DNA from: Ligustrum vulgare
Taxonomy: Eukaryota; Streptophyta; Magnoliopsida; Lamiales; Oleaceae
DNA length: 64,000 nt
Direction: 5' to 3'
Assembly (NCBI GenBank): GCA_963555705.1
Contig: OY743168.1
Span: forward strand, 99,713,925 to 99,777,924
Shown here piece by piece: positions 35,869 through 48,145 of this stretch (positions are counted from its first letter, which is position 1; every line of letters starts with the position of its first letter). The translations under genes were made by a program, and so were the position numbers. The notes under the pieces are model-generated. The model searched no databases. It was not told where the DNA came from and saw only the letters and a list, made by a program, of their open reading frames with translations.

Positions 35869-37383
35869 TGTTCACCTGATATCTCGCGATGCGAAATACC
35901 CCCGCAAGTGCACGGGTCGTGAGAAGTAATAAAGTGGACCTAAGAGTCCGGATTATCGTCCCACGAGGACTGTTATTAAGTACCGAAATGTGTTAGTTCC
36001 TAACTCTATTTGAACAGGCGAATTTGTTTGAGATTGTTAACTACAACTAAAGAATTAAACTAAAGAAATAAAATTGCGAAATTGCTTTTGTTTTTAAATG
36101 CGATTGTAAAGTAGTTGGGAATCCCGATTTCACCTAGCCAATTATATTAACTCCAATTCAAGTTTTATTTCCTAATTATGAATTCAGTCGAATTCACTAA
36201 TTTAAATTGAAATTCCTCTCTCGAGTTTAAATCAATTCTACCTAAATAAGTCAACCATGTATCTCTACAGAGGGTCCGAATATTCTTATCTAGATGCATA
36301 ACACGCAAGAATTCACACACGACCGCAATAATTACAAGAGTATATCTCTATCTCTCGTTCAATTACCGGATTTATTACCACGTTCTAAATTATTAACTCA
36401 CCTCTCGGATTATGGAAATAACTCAATAAATCATGAATTGGTGATCAAACAATTCAAGCATTAAGAACAATAATAAATCAATACATGCAACAAAACATTA
36501 AAACAACTGAATTTGGAATTAAAATAATATGACTAGGCTACATCGTTCATCCCAACATAAAATTTAGTTACACATCATCAATAAATAACAAAAACAATAA
36601 AAATAAACGTTCATTGAAAAACAATAAAAGAATGGAAAGATTGTACCAATTATCAATTCTTCAACTGTTTTCAATTCACGCCCCTCTGCGATGTTGGAAT
36701 CTCCAAGGATTTGATGTTGAATTCTCGGTTGTGGCTCGTTCTTTGGAGAGGCAAAGGTCTCTTATTCGTGCCTCTTATGTTGTATATATATCCTTTGGAA
36801 AAAACCTAGGTCAAGAAGAGAAAATTCTGAGAAAAATCGCGAGAAAAAGCCCACAGTTGGCCCAGCCGGATACTCACGCGATCGCGTGGTATCAACCCTA
36901 GCGATCGCGTGGACTTCATTAAAACTCTCGGGTTACAATTTTGAGTCTTCTCGCGATCGCTTGGTGTGTGACCAGCGATCGCGACTTCATCATTCTTCCG
37001 GCTGTGCAAGTTAGTCCCTGACTTTTAATTGCACCTTCAGTCCTCAACTTCCAATTGTTGCACTTTAGTCCCCAAACTTTATCTTCTTCTTGATTTGCCC
37101 ATTTAAGCTCTCAATTCATTCAATTAGGTCCTCCAACCTCTGATTTAGTCAATTTGGCACCAAGCATGTTTCCCGGTTGTTGTCACAAACTCCTCACTTA
37201 TCCAATTTAGCTCCAAATAACATCCAATCGTGTCATTTTTCCATTAATTGCTTCATTCTTCTTCAATTGGGACATTTTCTGAAAAGTAAACAAATAAACA
37301 TAAATTAAATAGTAAATATTCTCAAACGACAATAATTAGTCCTAATTTAGACATACAAATAAGTGTATAAAATACACTTATCA
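35869..37383 (-). repeat. solo LTR of 1.5 kb (LTR-C)
   Basis: It starts TGTTCACCTGATATC and ends CACTTATCA, flanked by a perfect 5-bp duplication ACTTC (35864-35868, 37384-37388). It has no coding sequence. It contains 'TTAGTCCC'-type words at about 37010-37150 and a four-site palindrome array. A TATATATA on the minus strand near 36785 would put the array about 90 bp upstream of a TATA box if transcribed leftward. Confidence 0.85.
36874..36983 (-). promoter_or_regulatory. palindrome array in LTR-C (4 sites)
   Basis: ACGCGATCGCGT and related AGCGATCGCG sites have GATC centres starting at 36880, 36903, 36955 and 36977 (spacings 23, 52, 22). Confidence 0.85.
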
Positions 37384-37434
37384 ACTTCTTTCGACACGGT
37401 TTAGAAAGTCTAGATAGTTACGGCTTGCTGGGTT

Positions 37435-38317
37435 TAGAGATGGCAATGGGGCGGGTCAGCCATTTCGCATCCCGCCCCGCAAGCCATTTAGGTGCCCCAT
37501 ACCCGCGCCCACGACCTGCCAAATTCGGGGCGGGGCGGGTTCCTCTCCCGCCCCATTTGTGACCCGTTTTTCCATTTTTATTTTGCCCATTATGATAGCA
37601 ATTGTGGCATGGTCGTATGATAGAAATTCTGATTTTTCAAGAATCTCGTAGAGCCATTACACCCCGTAAAGGAAAAATAATTTGGCCTGTCAAGACATCA
37701 ATAGAAGTACTGTTCAAGGGATAAAGATTGTGAAGCAAGATCTTTGAAATAAACTCAAACTGGCATACTGAACAAAAAATAAATGAACCCAAAGTATACA
37801 AAAGAAACTAATGCTGGAGCAAACAATAATTTAACTATATAAATTAAAGGTTCTTCTCATCCAGCGTGCTCAATATCCAAGAAAAAAAGACAAGAAAATG
37901 GTGAAAGCTAAAGCACAGACTGTGGAGACTCGGTCGGTGGAAGGGTGGACGCGGGTCGGTGGAGGAGTGTGAGAGGAAGAGAAGACGAAAGAGTAGTGTG
38001 ACTTGTGAGATGAGTGAAGTGCGGCACAAAGAGAGCCATAGAGATGCTGAGAGTGAGATGGAATGGATATGAATTATATTTACTGGGTTAGTAAGTTAGG
38101 GTTAAGTAATGTATTTTTTTTTTAAAGAAATTAATTAAGTGGGGCTGGTCATTGGCGGGTCGGGTCTTTCTCGACTCGTTCCCGATCTGAACCCGCTACG
38201 GGTTTTCAAATTTTATCCCAAACCCGCCCCGCTAACCCGCGAGTCGGTATTTTTTTGCCCCATTAGGGTCGGAGCCCCGTCGGGTTTGGGTCGGGGCGGA
38301 TTTTTTTGCCATCTCTA
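37435..38317. mobile_element. hAT-type MITE, 883 bp, GGGGCGGG-rich ends
   Basis: Ends TAGAGATGGCAA...TTGCCATCTCTA are perfect inverted repeats of 12 bp. The 8-bp duplication GCTGGGTT is perfect (37427-37434, 38318-38325). Subterminal regions are rich in CCCGCCCC/GGGGCGGG and CGGGTC words. No transposase is present. hAT superfamily is inferred from the 8-bp duplication and TIR style. Confidence 0.85.
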
Positions 38318-38325
38318 GCTGGGTT

Positions 38326-39004
38326 TCTGTTTACAGGTTCGTTTTTCAGTATCTTCCACCCTTAATTCCATTGTTTCTCTCCTACTACTAATCTCGCGGG
38401 CCATATTTAGCCTAGGTGTTGCGGTTATTTATGTGGTTTCAGTTACTGTTCAATATTGGGGTATTTACTGATTGCATTACTTGGTTTTGGGTTCGATTGT
38501 GGCTGTGCTTGTGCTGTATGTGGTTTGGCGATTTTGGTGTGGTTGTTGCTTGAAGGTTTGTTTTGTGTTGTTGGAACATTTTGAACAGAAAAAAGGGAAA
38601 TTTTTTCATTGATTCACTTCAAATATATTTTGAGCTTTTCATTTCTCTTCAGAAAACATCTATTTTCAAGTGCTATTTCTGGACAGGTAAAATACTAAGG
38701 GGAAGTTCCGTTTCCCTTGACCAACTGTACTTTTAGTTGAAACTTAGATGTGATTTGAGGTTGTGTTGCCATCTTTAGATTTTCCATCTTTGCTTACTGT
38801 TTAGAATCACAAGGTTTATCAGCTTCATAAAAGTTTATATATTCTAATTATTGGATGTTGCTTGGATTTAACTTATTTTAAAATTCAACTGGATATTTTT
38901 TTATCGTTTCATATGACATGCTTCATTTTGAGATCGATTTCTGGTACCGAAGAATGTGTATAAGATTTTGATCTTCTTTTAGTTCCTATATGAGGCTTGC
39001 TTTC
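38326..39004. other. spacer or intron of the decayed RPSA gene
   Basis: No exon could be recognised. It may include degraded upstream introns of the RPSA relic. Confidence 0.35.
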
Positions 39005-39427
39005 TATCATGCAATTGATGGTCGCCATACTCTTAGAGCATATACCAACCAAATTCAGAATTCATTTTGTGAGCCATGCCTTTTGACCTTACTTACCCTA
39101 AAACTCATCATCAAGTGAGCCTTTTTAAGTAAACCTTCTGCAGTATTCTTTGAATTATCAAATTATTGATTAGAATGTGGGGTTGCTTTTTTTTTTTCAT
39201 CATGATTCCGGTACTTAATTTGAATTTTCTGCATCCTATTAAAGAAGTCTTGCTTTCTAGCATCCCCACCATTGCTTTCTGTGATAGAAATTCTCCAATG
39301 AGGTATGCTGATATTAGCATCCCTTCCAACAACAAAGGGAAGCATAGCATAAGTTGTCTTTTCTGGCTCTTGATGTTTTCTACGAATGCGTGGTGTCATC
39401 ACTCCCTGTCACAATTGGGATGTGATG
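39005..39427 (+). pseudogene. 40S ribosomal protein SA (RPSA/p40) relic with intron
   Basis: Exon A (39005-39114) encodes YHAIDGRHTLRAYTNQIQNS..., matching the TFTNQ-QTSF-EPRLL region of RPSA. A GTGAGC donor follows and an intron of about 120 bp. Exon B (about 39235-39427) encodes [20 protein letters not shown] and [17 protein letters not shown] frameshift near 39380 follows, then [14 protein letters not shown] ending at a GTGAGT donor. RPSA is a small-subunit ribosomal protein. The retained intron rules out a processed copy. Upstream and downstream exons were not found, and the LTR element at 39731 lies beyond the last recognisable exon. Confidence 0.8.
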
Positions 39428-39730
39428 GTGAGTTGTAGCAAGACTGAGCTCTTGGGTTTTTGAACATCCTACAGTACTCAGTTTTCATATGTTTCCTTAT
39501 AATATCCTACTGTCTTATTCATTTTGGCTAGATGTTATAAGGAATATGTTTCGGTCATGTCTAAATATTTTCCGCATGGCTTCACTAATTTAATAAATGC
39601 ATTCCACTGATAAATGTGACCTAATATTTTTTGCCTCCTGACCAGGATACCCTGGAATGGGAAACAAGATATTATGATTGAGTCATTAACATGTATACAA
39701 TTTCAGTTACCTGTCTTTATGAAAGGAATT

Positions 39731-40558
39731 TGACGCGATCCCAATTGGGAATCTCGACGAAAACGCGGAATAACGAATTGAAAAATGTAGGAAAGATCTA
39801 GACTCAGCAACAAATACAAGAAACAAGAAAATAAATTAACGGGAAAATATAAAATTGACAATAGGACCTTAACCTGACAATCACGACGCGAAGATTCGAC
39901 GATGCGGATTGAAGATCCAAAGTTTTCGAAGCACCACAAGGACTTGTCAATTTCCTTGATAAGTTTCTAATGGGAACACCACAAATATCTCACAATATTT
40001 AATAAGTTCAATTGATTGTTCTTGAAGAATACAAAAGGGAATCCTCAACCTTTCAAAGAGAACACTCTCAATTTCATTTAATAATATCAAAGTTAATGTT
40101 TACAATGGGAAAAACTGATAATATAAAGTAAAATTGACCTAAAACTAGGTTTAGTCGCTAATGGGCCCTAAAACATGAAAATAATAAAACAAAAAGGAAA
40201 ATAAGTCTAAATTCGGGAAAATCTAGAAAAATAAAGTTACGGCTGTAATTTACTAATTTACGGGCGTAAGTGGTCTTCTGATTGCTATTTACGGCCGTAT
40301 CCATGAAACTTACGGCCGTAAGTAGGAATATCTTGAAATTCTTTGTTCAAACCTGTAGGCTCATTACGTCCATGACGTCCAGGAATTACCACCGTGAATT
40401 TGCCTATGGAACTCGAACTTCGACCTTTCCACTTGACTTGCTCCGTCCATTATCTCGGCTCGACTACAACATGAAACTTGTACCATTTCCCATGTAGATC
40501 ACTGTCGCGTTGCCGATAGCTCGACTTCTCCTTTGGTCTCCTACTTCGGATCACATCA
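39731..40558 (-). repeat. 3' LTR (LTR-E1)
   Basis: It contains TTACGGCCGTAA-like centres at 40241, 40262, 40293, 40314, 40368 and 40390 (spacings 21, 31, 21, 54, 22). Confidence 0.92.
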
Positions 40559-41210
40559 TTCCCCTTCTCTTGAAAATGATTCGACCTCGAATCTAGAACT
40601 GGCCCAATCCTCTTGCAACTTCTGGTTTTGTTGGCTCTTAGTTCATGCTTATATTTGCTTATGCGAGATTGGTGTTCATGCTTGTGCCTTATGCTATGCT
40701 TCAAACTTTTGGGCTGCCCCTTACTCTCCTTCAACTTTCACGTCATTTTAGGTTGCTCATTTGTGCGAATGAATTTCTTCCCTGTTTTAAGCTCATAATT
40801 TGACTTAGGCACCTGCAAAACAGATTTAATAGAACTAGGGAGGGGTGTATTAATGTGAGTAAGTGCAAATAAATTCATTTTTATAGTGGACTCTCCTTTC
40901 TTTTGCTTTCTGCAGTTAATCTCTCCTTTTTCTGAGGTTTGAGCCTCAAACTTCTTTTCTTTATTTTTCACTCCCTCTACTTTTTCTGAGGTCGTGGCCT
41001 CAACTCTCTTTTCCTTAATTTCCAATCCCTCTCATTTTTTGAGGTCGTGGCCTCAACTCTCTTATTTTTCCCCTCAAACTCACTTTTCACTTTCAATTAG
41101 TCTTCTAGGGCCTACGTAGAAGATAGTGGAACTAGAGTAAACTTCTTCCCACCTTTCACAAGACTGTATCTATTGGTATACCCATCATGTAGCACTGCCC
41201 TTTCATGTTG
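40559..41210 (-). pseudogene. post-protease region of the gypsy-like element
   Basis: Lys/Glu-rich frames with repeated TSEKVEG-like and GEINCRKQKK segments, then a hydrophilic tail of 94-95 residues each. In autonomous relatives a similar charged linker precedes RT; here it ends at the polypurine tract. No enzyme motif is seen. Confidence 0.5.
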
Positions 41211-41724
41211 TCATGGTCTCCCCAATTGGATGTGGCCAACATGCATAGGCACCACATCACAAACTACCTCATCCACATTTCTACCAAGAGAAAAAGTCCC
41301 CAAAACCTGTTTATTCACCTTAATTTCCCCTGACTCAGTCAACCAGTGCAACTTATATGGCTTTGGATGTTTTAGTAAAGATAATCCCAATTTTTTCACC
41401 AACATTGTACTAACCACATTAGTACAACTCCCCCATCAATCACCATACTACAAACCTTATCATTCACCAAACATCTACTGTGAAAAATGTTATCCCTCTG
41501 CTCATCCACATTATCCACAACATCCACCTTACATCTAATGTTAAGAGCACGCCTATTAACAAGTGACTCGTCTACTGCAATATTTTTCAATTTATCACTA
41601 TCATATGCATTCTTTAACTTAGGCATTTTCTCAACTTTATATCCAGAAACAACTCTCTTCACTCCTAACCTTTTTATGTGGACATTCAAGTGCAATGTGA
41701 TCTCAATCCAAAAATTTAAAACAC
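41211..41724 (-). pseudogene. gag zinc-knuckle end and aspartic protease region
   Basis: Two overlapping frames, shifted near 41410, encode a gypsy gag-protease region: RRALNIRCKVDVVDN, then RDNIFHSRCLVNDKVCSMVIDGG (the catalytic DGG/DSG-type loop) and VVSTMLVKKLGL. These are followed by HPKPYKLHWLTESGEIKVNKQV and DVVPMHVGHIQLGRP. Upstream, next to the MITE, the zinc knuckle is broken: its second cysteine is Phe and an in-frame TGA follows. Confidence 0.8.
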
Positions 41725-41727
41725 TTA

Positions 41728-42550
41728 GCCCCTGTTCTCTTTGCTGTTTTGAGGTCGTTTTCTGTTTTTATTTTCGAAAACGCTAAAAACGCGTTCTCTT
41801 TACCATTTTCGAAAACGCATTTTGGAAAACAAAAAAAAAAAAAAATTGTACACAAAATGCAAAACACCCAAAACCTCGTTTTGGGCGTTTTGTGTGTATT
41901 TCGACAAAAAATGTCCAAAACGCGGAAAACCTCGTTTTGGGATTTTTTTTTTTTTTTTAAGAATTATTTTAACTTAGAACTAAACTTAATATAAAGTTTT
42001 TTTTTTTTTTTATTTATTACTTTTTTTTAGAATTATCCTAACTTGGAACTAAGCCTAAATAATTTATTTATTTATTTATTTTTTTGAGAATTATCCTAAC
42101 TTGGAACTAAGTTTAAATAAAGTTTTATTGAATTCAATATAAACATTACAAAAAAAAAATAATAAGTGAGAATTCTTGTTATTATATTTCAAAAAATGCA
42201 CTGATAAATGGACTCTGTTGGTTTTGAATGAACTTGCATTTTCTGAATTTTAATAGAAGTAGAGCTTTTTCAAATCCCGAACCTGACCAAACTGTGTTAA
42301 TATAGACTCTTAATGCTCACATTAGTGTGTTGCATGTAACAATGTTTTCAGTGTATTGTGAAAAGAAATTTGAGTTTGAATTAGTAGTATTCTGTAAAAT
42401 TTCAAACAGAACATGTTTTCCAGCTTTTCATTTTCAAAAACAGTTTTCAGAAATGACAAACCAAACGTGTTTTCAGCAAATTTGAAAACAAAAATGAAAA
42501 CAGGAAACACAAAACATTTTCGAAAATGAAAATACAAACAGAACGCCACC
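41728..42550. mobile_element. PIF/Harbinger (Tourist)-like MITE, copy 2
   Basis: 823 bp, same termini as the copy at 1525-2389 (GCCCCTGTTCTCTTTG; GGTGGCGTTCTGTTTG). It is flanked by TTA duplications (41725-41727, 42551-42553). It is inserted at the zinc knuckle of the gypsy-like gag. Confidence 0.82.
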
Positions 42551-42858
42551 TTAACATTTCTATCCTTAAGAGACTTGGACTCGAAAGAATAGTTACCTTT
42601 GGTTGTTGGTTCCTCCCTCCTCTTTGGAATATGATCCCTACTCTCCTGCTTTGGTGTCTCCTTCCGCCTCAATGGCCTTTCGTCAACGCCATCTCCACCC
42701 CTAGTATTGGATTCACGCCTCTTATCCCTCCTAGATCTAGAATCCACTTGAGATTGCTTCTTTCGCCATCGTGCTTCTCTTTCGTCCATCCTAACCAAAA
42801 ATTTATCCCATTGTGCCTCCATTGATTTAATCAATTTAATTTGTTGTTTGGCACTCAT
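42551..42858 (-). pseudogene. gypsy-like gag N-terminal part
   Basis: It starts MSAKQQIKLIKSMEAQWDKF at 42858 and continues with an Arg-rich KKQSQVDSRSRRDKRRE stretch to SLKDRNVK, where the MITE interrupts it. The helical DEREARWRK block corresponds to DEREGKLKS in the 25556-28543 element. Confidence 0.75.
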
Positions 42859-43284
42859 TGATGAAGATGATGAATATTTCCCCCCTATGAGACATGTTTA
42901 ATGACAAGAAAAAGAGATAAAATTCCTCACAAAATTTATCACTCCTGTATCACTCAAAATCTTCTTTCCAATATCACCCAAGAACCTATCAAGGATCACA
43001 AATAAAGAATTTATGGAAGACACGAATAAAACAGGAATTGAGAAATTCTCGGAATATTAGAATTTTTTATTTTTATATTATTTTAGTGATTTTTGGATTT
43101 TTTTAATCCAAAATTTGATTACGAACACAGCAAAACAAACGGAATTGGATTTGGATAAGAATTGACTAAAATAAACAAGTTCGAATTTTTTTGTGGGATT
43201 TTTTTAATGGATCAAAATAAGGAAAACTTGACTGCACGAAGAACAAGGAAAACAAGAAATATCAAGAACTGAATCTAGACCCAA

Positions 43285-43296
43285 GCTCTGATACCA
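43285..43296 (-). other. primer-binding site (tRNA-iMet)
   Basis: TGGTATCAGAGC on the minus strand, 2 bp from the LTR edge at 43299. Confidence 0.85.
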
Positions 43297-43298
43297 AA

Positions 43299-44125
43299 TG
43301 ACGCGATCCCAATTGTGAATCTCGACGAAAACGTGGAATAACGAATTGAAAAATGTAGGAAAGATCTAGACTCAGTAATAAACATAAGAAACAAGAAAAT
43401 AAATTAATTGGAAAAGATAAAATTGACGATAAGACCTTGACCTAACAATCACAACGCGAAGATTGGACGATGCGGATTGAAGATCCAAAGTTTTCGAAGC
43501 ACCACAAGGACTTGCCAATTTCCTTGATAAGTTTCTGATGAAAACACCACAAATATCTCACAATATTTGATAAGTTCAATTGGTTGTTCTTGAAGAATAC
43601 AAAAGGGAATCCTCAACCTTTCAACGAGAACCCCTCAATTTCATTCAATAATATCAAAGTTAATGTTTACAATGGGAAAAACTGATAATATAAAGTAAAA
43701 TTGACCTAAAACTAGGTTTAGCCGCTAATGGGCCCTAAAACATGAAAATAATAAAACAAAAAGGAAAATAAGTCTAAATTATCGAAAATCCAGAAAAATA
43801 AAATTACAGCCGTAATTTACTAACTTACGGCCGTAAGTGACCTTCTGATTGCTATTTACGGCCGTATCCATGAAACTTACGGCCGTAAGTAGGAATATCT
43901 TGAAATTCTTTGTTCAAACCCGTGGCCTTGTTACGGCCATGACGTCCAGGACTTACGGTCGTGAATTTGCCTCTGGAATTTGAACTTCGACCCTTCGACT
44001 CTGCTTGCCCCGTCTATCGTCTCGGCTCGACTCCAACATGAAACTTGTGTCATTTCCCATGTAGATCACTGTCGCGTTGTCAATAGCTCGACTTCTCCTT
44101 TGGTCTCCTACTTCGGAGCACATCA
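43299..44125 (-). repeat. 5' LTR (LTR-E2)
   Basis: Palindrome centres at 43808, 43829, 43860, 43881, 43935 and 43957 (spacings 21, 31, 21, 54, 22), identical in spacing to LTR-E1. Confidence 0.92.
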
Positions 44126-44130
44126 GAATT

Positions 44131-47100
44131 GTTCAAAACATATGTTTTGTGATTGGGATTATGAATTTAAAATGTTGGGATACTCACCTGCTGTTACTGA
44201 TTAACTATAATTTTACCAGATCTGATGGCCATGCACTTCTTGATTTTATATGTGATGGTAAGTACACGCCATCCTTGGGTCTCATAAAAAACTGAGGAAG
44301 AAGAGGAGTTAGAAGAGTTTGTTAGTTTTGAGCATTATAGAGATTTAACTAAGCATCAGCGTATACGATGTAAGTACTTTTTTTTTTATTTTTCATAATC
44401 TATATGATTGATTTACAGCTTTTTGTATTTTTACCTTTAGTTTTTTTCTATTTGTTAGCCTCCTTTTCCGTAAATGGTAATTTTCTGACATTTTTGGAGA
44501 ACTTACAAAATCCTCTAGCAGTTACGACAAGGAGGGACTGCAACACATTAACCAAAAGATAGAGGCTAAAATCAGTGAATATTTTGAATTACAGAGAATC
44601 TGGTCTTTATTCTCCCTGTTTATTCATTAAAGGCAAATAGAATTTGATGAGAATATAAGAATTATAGGAACGAGGATTGCATTTGTGACCTAAGATTGGC
44701 CACTAATGAAAGCCTTACAGGAGCCTTGGGAGAGAGTGGCTTATGAAATGGTTGCAGTGTTATTCCCAGCATAGATAAGATTATAAGAAAACAAGCTGAC
44801 ATTGCAACTTCTACCGTGAAATTAAGCAAATATAATGTTAGCTTGAGTTTTAGTCCAGCTAATTGTTTTCCCTGGATATGCATTCAGAGCCATAGAAGGC
44901 AGAATGAGTGGACCATGTGCATTACTAATATGAATGGAGAAGATGAAAGTAGTCAGTGTTGAAAAGCATTCTTGTCATTGTCAAAAGAGATGAATGTCAA
45001 AGGAGACTTTAGAGAGTTTGGAAAAACTAACAGATACTCCACACAAGAAATCAATTTAGCACACAAGTACAGTGTCAAGTTCAATAAATGTATATTAGGA
45101 AGGGAACTTTCATTAAAAAAAATAAAAAAAAATTACTTCTCTTAATTTCAACAAGAGCAAAGATGTTAGCAAGTCACAACTCACAAAGTCTTAAAAGATC
45201 AAAGTGGTAAAATAATCACCCTGAGTACATTGTTAGATATATAGATATTGGATTGGGCTGCCCCTTGATTTTTGTATTCTTGAATCACCAGTTGATATTT
45301 GTTGGTCAAATCTTATTTAATAGCTGACTAGCCAATGGCCCAGTATTCTGTAGCTAACTCAAGTGGTATATAATGGCCGTTTTTGGCGTTGCTTTTCCCA
45401 GGATATGTGCTTGCCCATCTTGCTTACTTCCTGCTGAATCTGTAAGGAAAGGGGAAATAGAAACCAAGAAAAAAATGGCAGTACATCTATCCCTAAACTA
45501 TTGAAATAGAATTGGTTATAGATTTTGGTGGACTCCTGATGACTGATCTTTAACTAATCCAAAAATTATGGTAAAGTGTGATTAGTGGATCAAATATACA
45601 AGAAAGGGAACATCCGTTAATTAGAACATTGTTGTTTAAATTAATGAAAGCACTGTTTATTATTTTGATTTATAATGAATACGATGGACAATTATCTGAT
45701 AAATTTCTCTCTTTCTTGAAGGTAATTTAACTTCCAAGAACGTTGGATACAACTTTGGCATTGTTCTGGTAGAATTTAGTCTGTTAGGAAAGCAATAGAA
45801 AAGAATCCGTCAGTCAGAGAGTAAAATCTTTGGAGAATTATTATTATTTATTTAAATTGACACTCGGTGTTGTTACTTTTTATTGATTTATATTTTTATT
45901 TTTTTATACAGTGTCATTACATTATACTTTGTCAATGTAATATGTCCGTGCATTGAATGGTATGAAACTAGTTTAATTTCAATTCTCAACTTGTGATTTT
46001 TATTGTTTTTATGTATTGATTTTATTATTGTTTTAATGCATGAATTAATTAGCTACTAGTTCATGTAATTTGTGGTTGTTTTCATAATTCAAGAGGTGAG
46101 TTAACAATTAGATCAAATAGTAAAATCCGACAACTTTCAACGAAATGAAAGATATATAAATTTGTGGTTGCATGTGATCAATTTTGAATTCCTATGTGGT
46201 TGCATTTAGTTAAAGAAGAATTTCGACCCTTTAAATAGGTCTAATTTGAACCAGGGAATGGTAAATTAGACAAATATGTAAATCCGATAAAATACAATTT
46301 TAGAAAACAACTTGAGATACGAAATTAAACTACATTATTACTTCGAAATCATTAGTCCCGATATTTCTTTATTATTAAGAAAACTTATCGTTCAATTTCT
46401 CGCTTTTATATTTAATTTAGTTGTTTTTAGTTTAATTTTCTATTTCTTAGTTATTGAAAGGATAATTATATTCACACAATACATTTTTATATCTATACCA
46501 CAATTTAATTGTAAGAAAGATCTTCAATATTTGTTTACTTTTGCTTTTATGTCAACTCTTTTTTAATCGCATTATTATTCATAACATTTAATTAATTAAC
46601 ATATTTTGTTTCTAATTACGATTTCTATTCAAATATTCTACTAATTTGCATTGAAAAGATGTGCAAATATTTTGTTTAACTTTTGTATTAGATATTTATT
46701 TTCATTATTTAAAAATATGAGAGATAAATAAGTATTTTTTGTCCTCTTAACAAATATTTTAAACAAAAATCGTTTCTGAAGACAAGATATGAAAATTAAT
46801 AAAGAGTTGATAAAAAATTTATAAAAAAAAATTGATGGGATAAATGTAAAAATAAGGAAAAATTAAAGATTAACAAAAAGTACGGTGTCATTATTGAAAT
46901 TATTATTTATTTGATTTATCAATTTATTGTCTTTTCTTGCAATTCGGACTCAAAAGTTTCCTCTATTTATTCACTTGCGATTCGTTAATCAGGGGCTTAA
47001 TTTATAAGGTTGTCACCGGCACTAATTGAAGGATTTGTATTGGGTCGCAAGGAATGGGACACTGTCCATGCTGGGATTGCAGAATGAGGAAAAGAAGGAT

Positions 47101-47478
47101 CAAATGCCACACCTGAATTCGATTCTCCCTCAAGACCCTTCTGGTTAGTTCAATATTTTTACTTCTTCCGTTCCTCTTGTTTCTGGGTTCGTGATCTTTA
47201 TAATACTTGGAATTGTATTTTTGCCATTGCTCTCGTTTCTTTAATTCAGATTTTAATGATATATTTCTACTAAGAATGTTAATTTTAATTAATAATGATG
47301 TCATTAATGGTTATTTGTGGTAATCTTGACAAAGTTCTCGTAAGTAGAAAGTCCAAAATGCTGCAAAATGCAATAGAGCCTCGTCACGAGTTTTCTGGTT
47401 GGGATTTTTAGTTGTTTATCTTGTTTCTTTCTTTCTCACTTAGTCACTTTCACACTCTTCCTTCTTATGCAGTGAAAA
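44131..47478. other. long non-coding stretch
   Basis: AT-rich; no gene, RNA or bounded transposon was recognised. A small Glu-rich frame near 44290-44365 was considered as a possible degraded exon but has no identifiable family. Confidence 0.4.
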
Positions 47479-47841
47479 TGAGTACAAAACTGGAGCCGAT
47501 ACAGGATTCCTCAGTCTTAGAGGATGGTGATCAGATCTACCTAAAACTGCAAGGGCTATTACATTCTCTTATCGTGAACTTGCAACCGCGACTAACAGTT
47601 TAGGCAAGAATCTCTTGTTGGAGAAGGTGGCTTTGGGTCTGTATACCAAGGGAACTTAAAAAAAACTAGCCAGGTATTCTTTTGCCAGCATTAAAAAAAA
47701 GTAAAAAATAGCCCATCTTTAGGCCTTCTCATAATTTCCAATACATGCTTTAAAGAGCTGGTACTGTGTAGACATAAAAAGTTGTAACTATTGGCAGATT
47801 GTTGCTGTTAAACTTAATCAATCTGGTTTACAAGGGGTCAA
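47479..47841 (+). pseudogene. receptor-like cytoplasmic kinase (RLCK VIIa, PBS1-like), 5' part
   Basis: The first exon begins at an ATG near 47479. After a frameshift it shows ARAITFSYRELATATNS, then, after another shift, the glycine-rich loop GEGGFGSVYQGNL. It ends at ...TSQ with a GTATTC donor (47674). The second exon starts after TTGGCAG at 47798 with IVAVKLNQSGLQGV; the ATP-binding lysine is kept. It is interrupted at 47841 by the copia element. PBS1-like kinases act in plasma-membrane immune signalling. At least two frameshifts make this a pseudogene. Confidence 0.85.
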
Positions 47842-48145
47842 TGAAGAAAATAAAGAAATAACTATTGAATTTTGTATATATGAAAAATGAGTACAGAGAT
47901 TACAATATATAGAGAAATATGCTACCCTAGGAAGGATCTAGAGAATGGATCTCAACTGTACAATATATAGAGAAATATGCTACACTAGGAACTTCTAGGA
48001 AGGATCTAGAGAATGGAAAGAATTAGTAGATGATCCACACGTGTAGCTAGTGACTGGGAGAGTCGTGTTTTCACTAAACAAAAACGTAATACTATAAAAT
48101 GTACACAAGGCAATGGCGGGAAGAATGGTTAATATTAATTTTTCA
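47842..48145 (-). repeat. 3' LTR of the copia element
   Basis: It starts TGAAGAAAATAAAG and ends TTTTTCA, 304 bp. It contains a short internal duplication (AATATATAGAGAAATATGCTAC occurs twice). Confidence 0.85.

Larger units (their letters stand above)
39731..44125 (-). mobile_element. complete short gypsy-like LTR element with gag-protease remnants (TR-GAG-like)
   Basis: LTRs at 39731-40558 and 43299-44125 start TGACGCGATCCC and end CACATCA. The 5-bp duplication GAATT is perfect (39726-39730, 44126-44130). On the minus strand a tRNA-iMet primer-binding site is at 43285-43296 and a polypurine tract AAGAGAAGGGGAA lies next to the left LTR (40559-40571). Gag and protease remnants are present but RT, RNase H and integrase are absent. 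A PIF/Harbinger-like MITE is inserted at 41728-42550. Confidence 0.92.

Noticed and set aside
44290..44365. Glu-rich exon-like frame
   Set aside because: No family match by eye, no clear splice sites on both sides.
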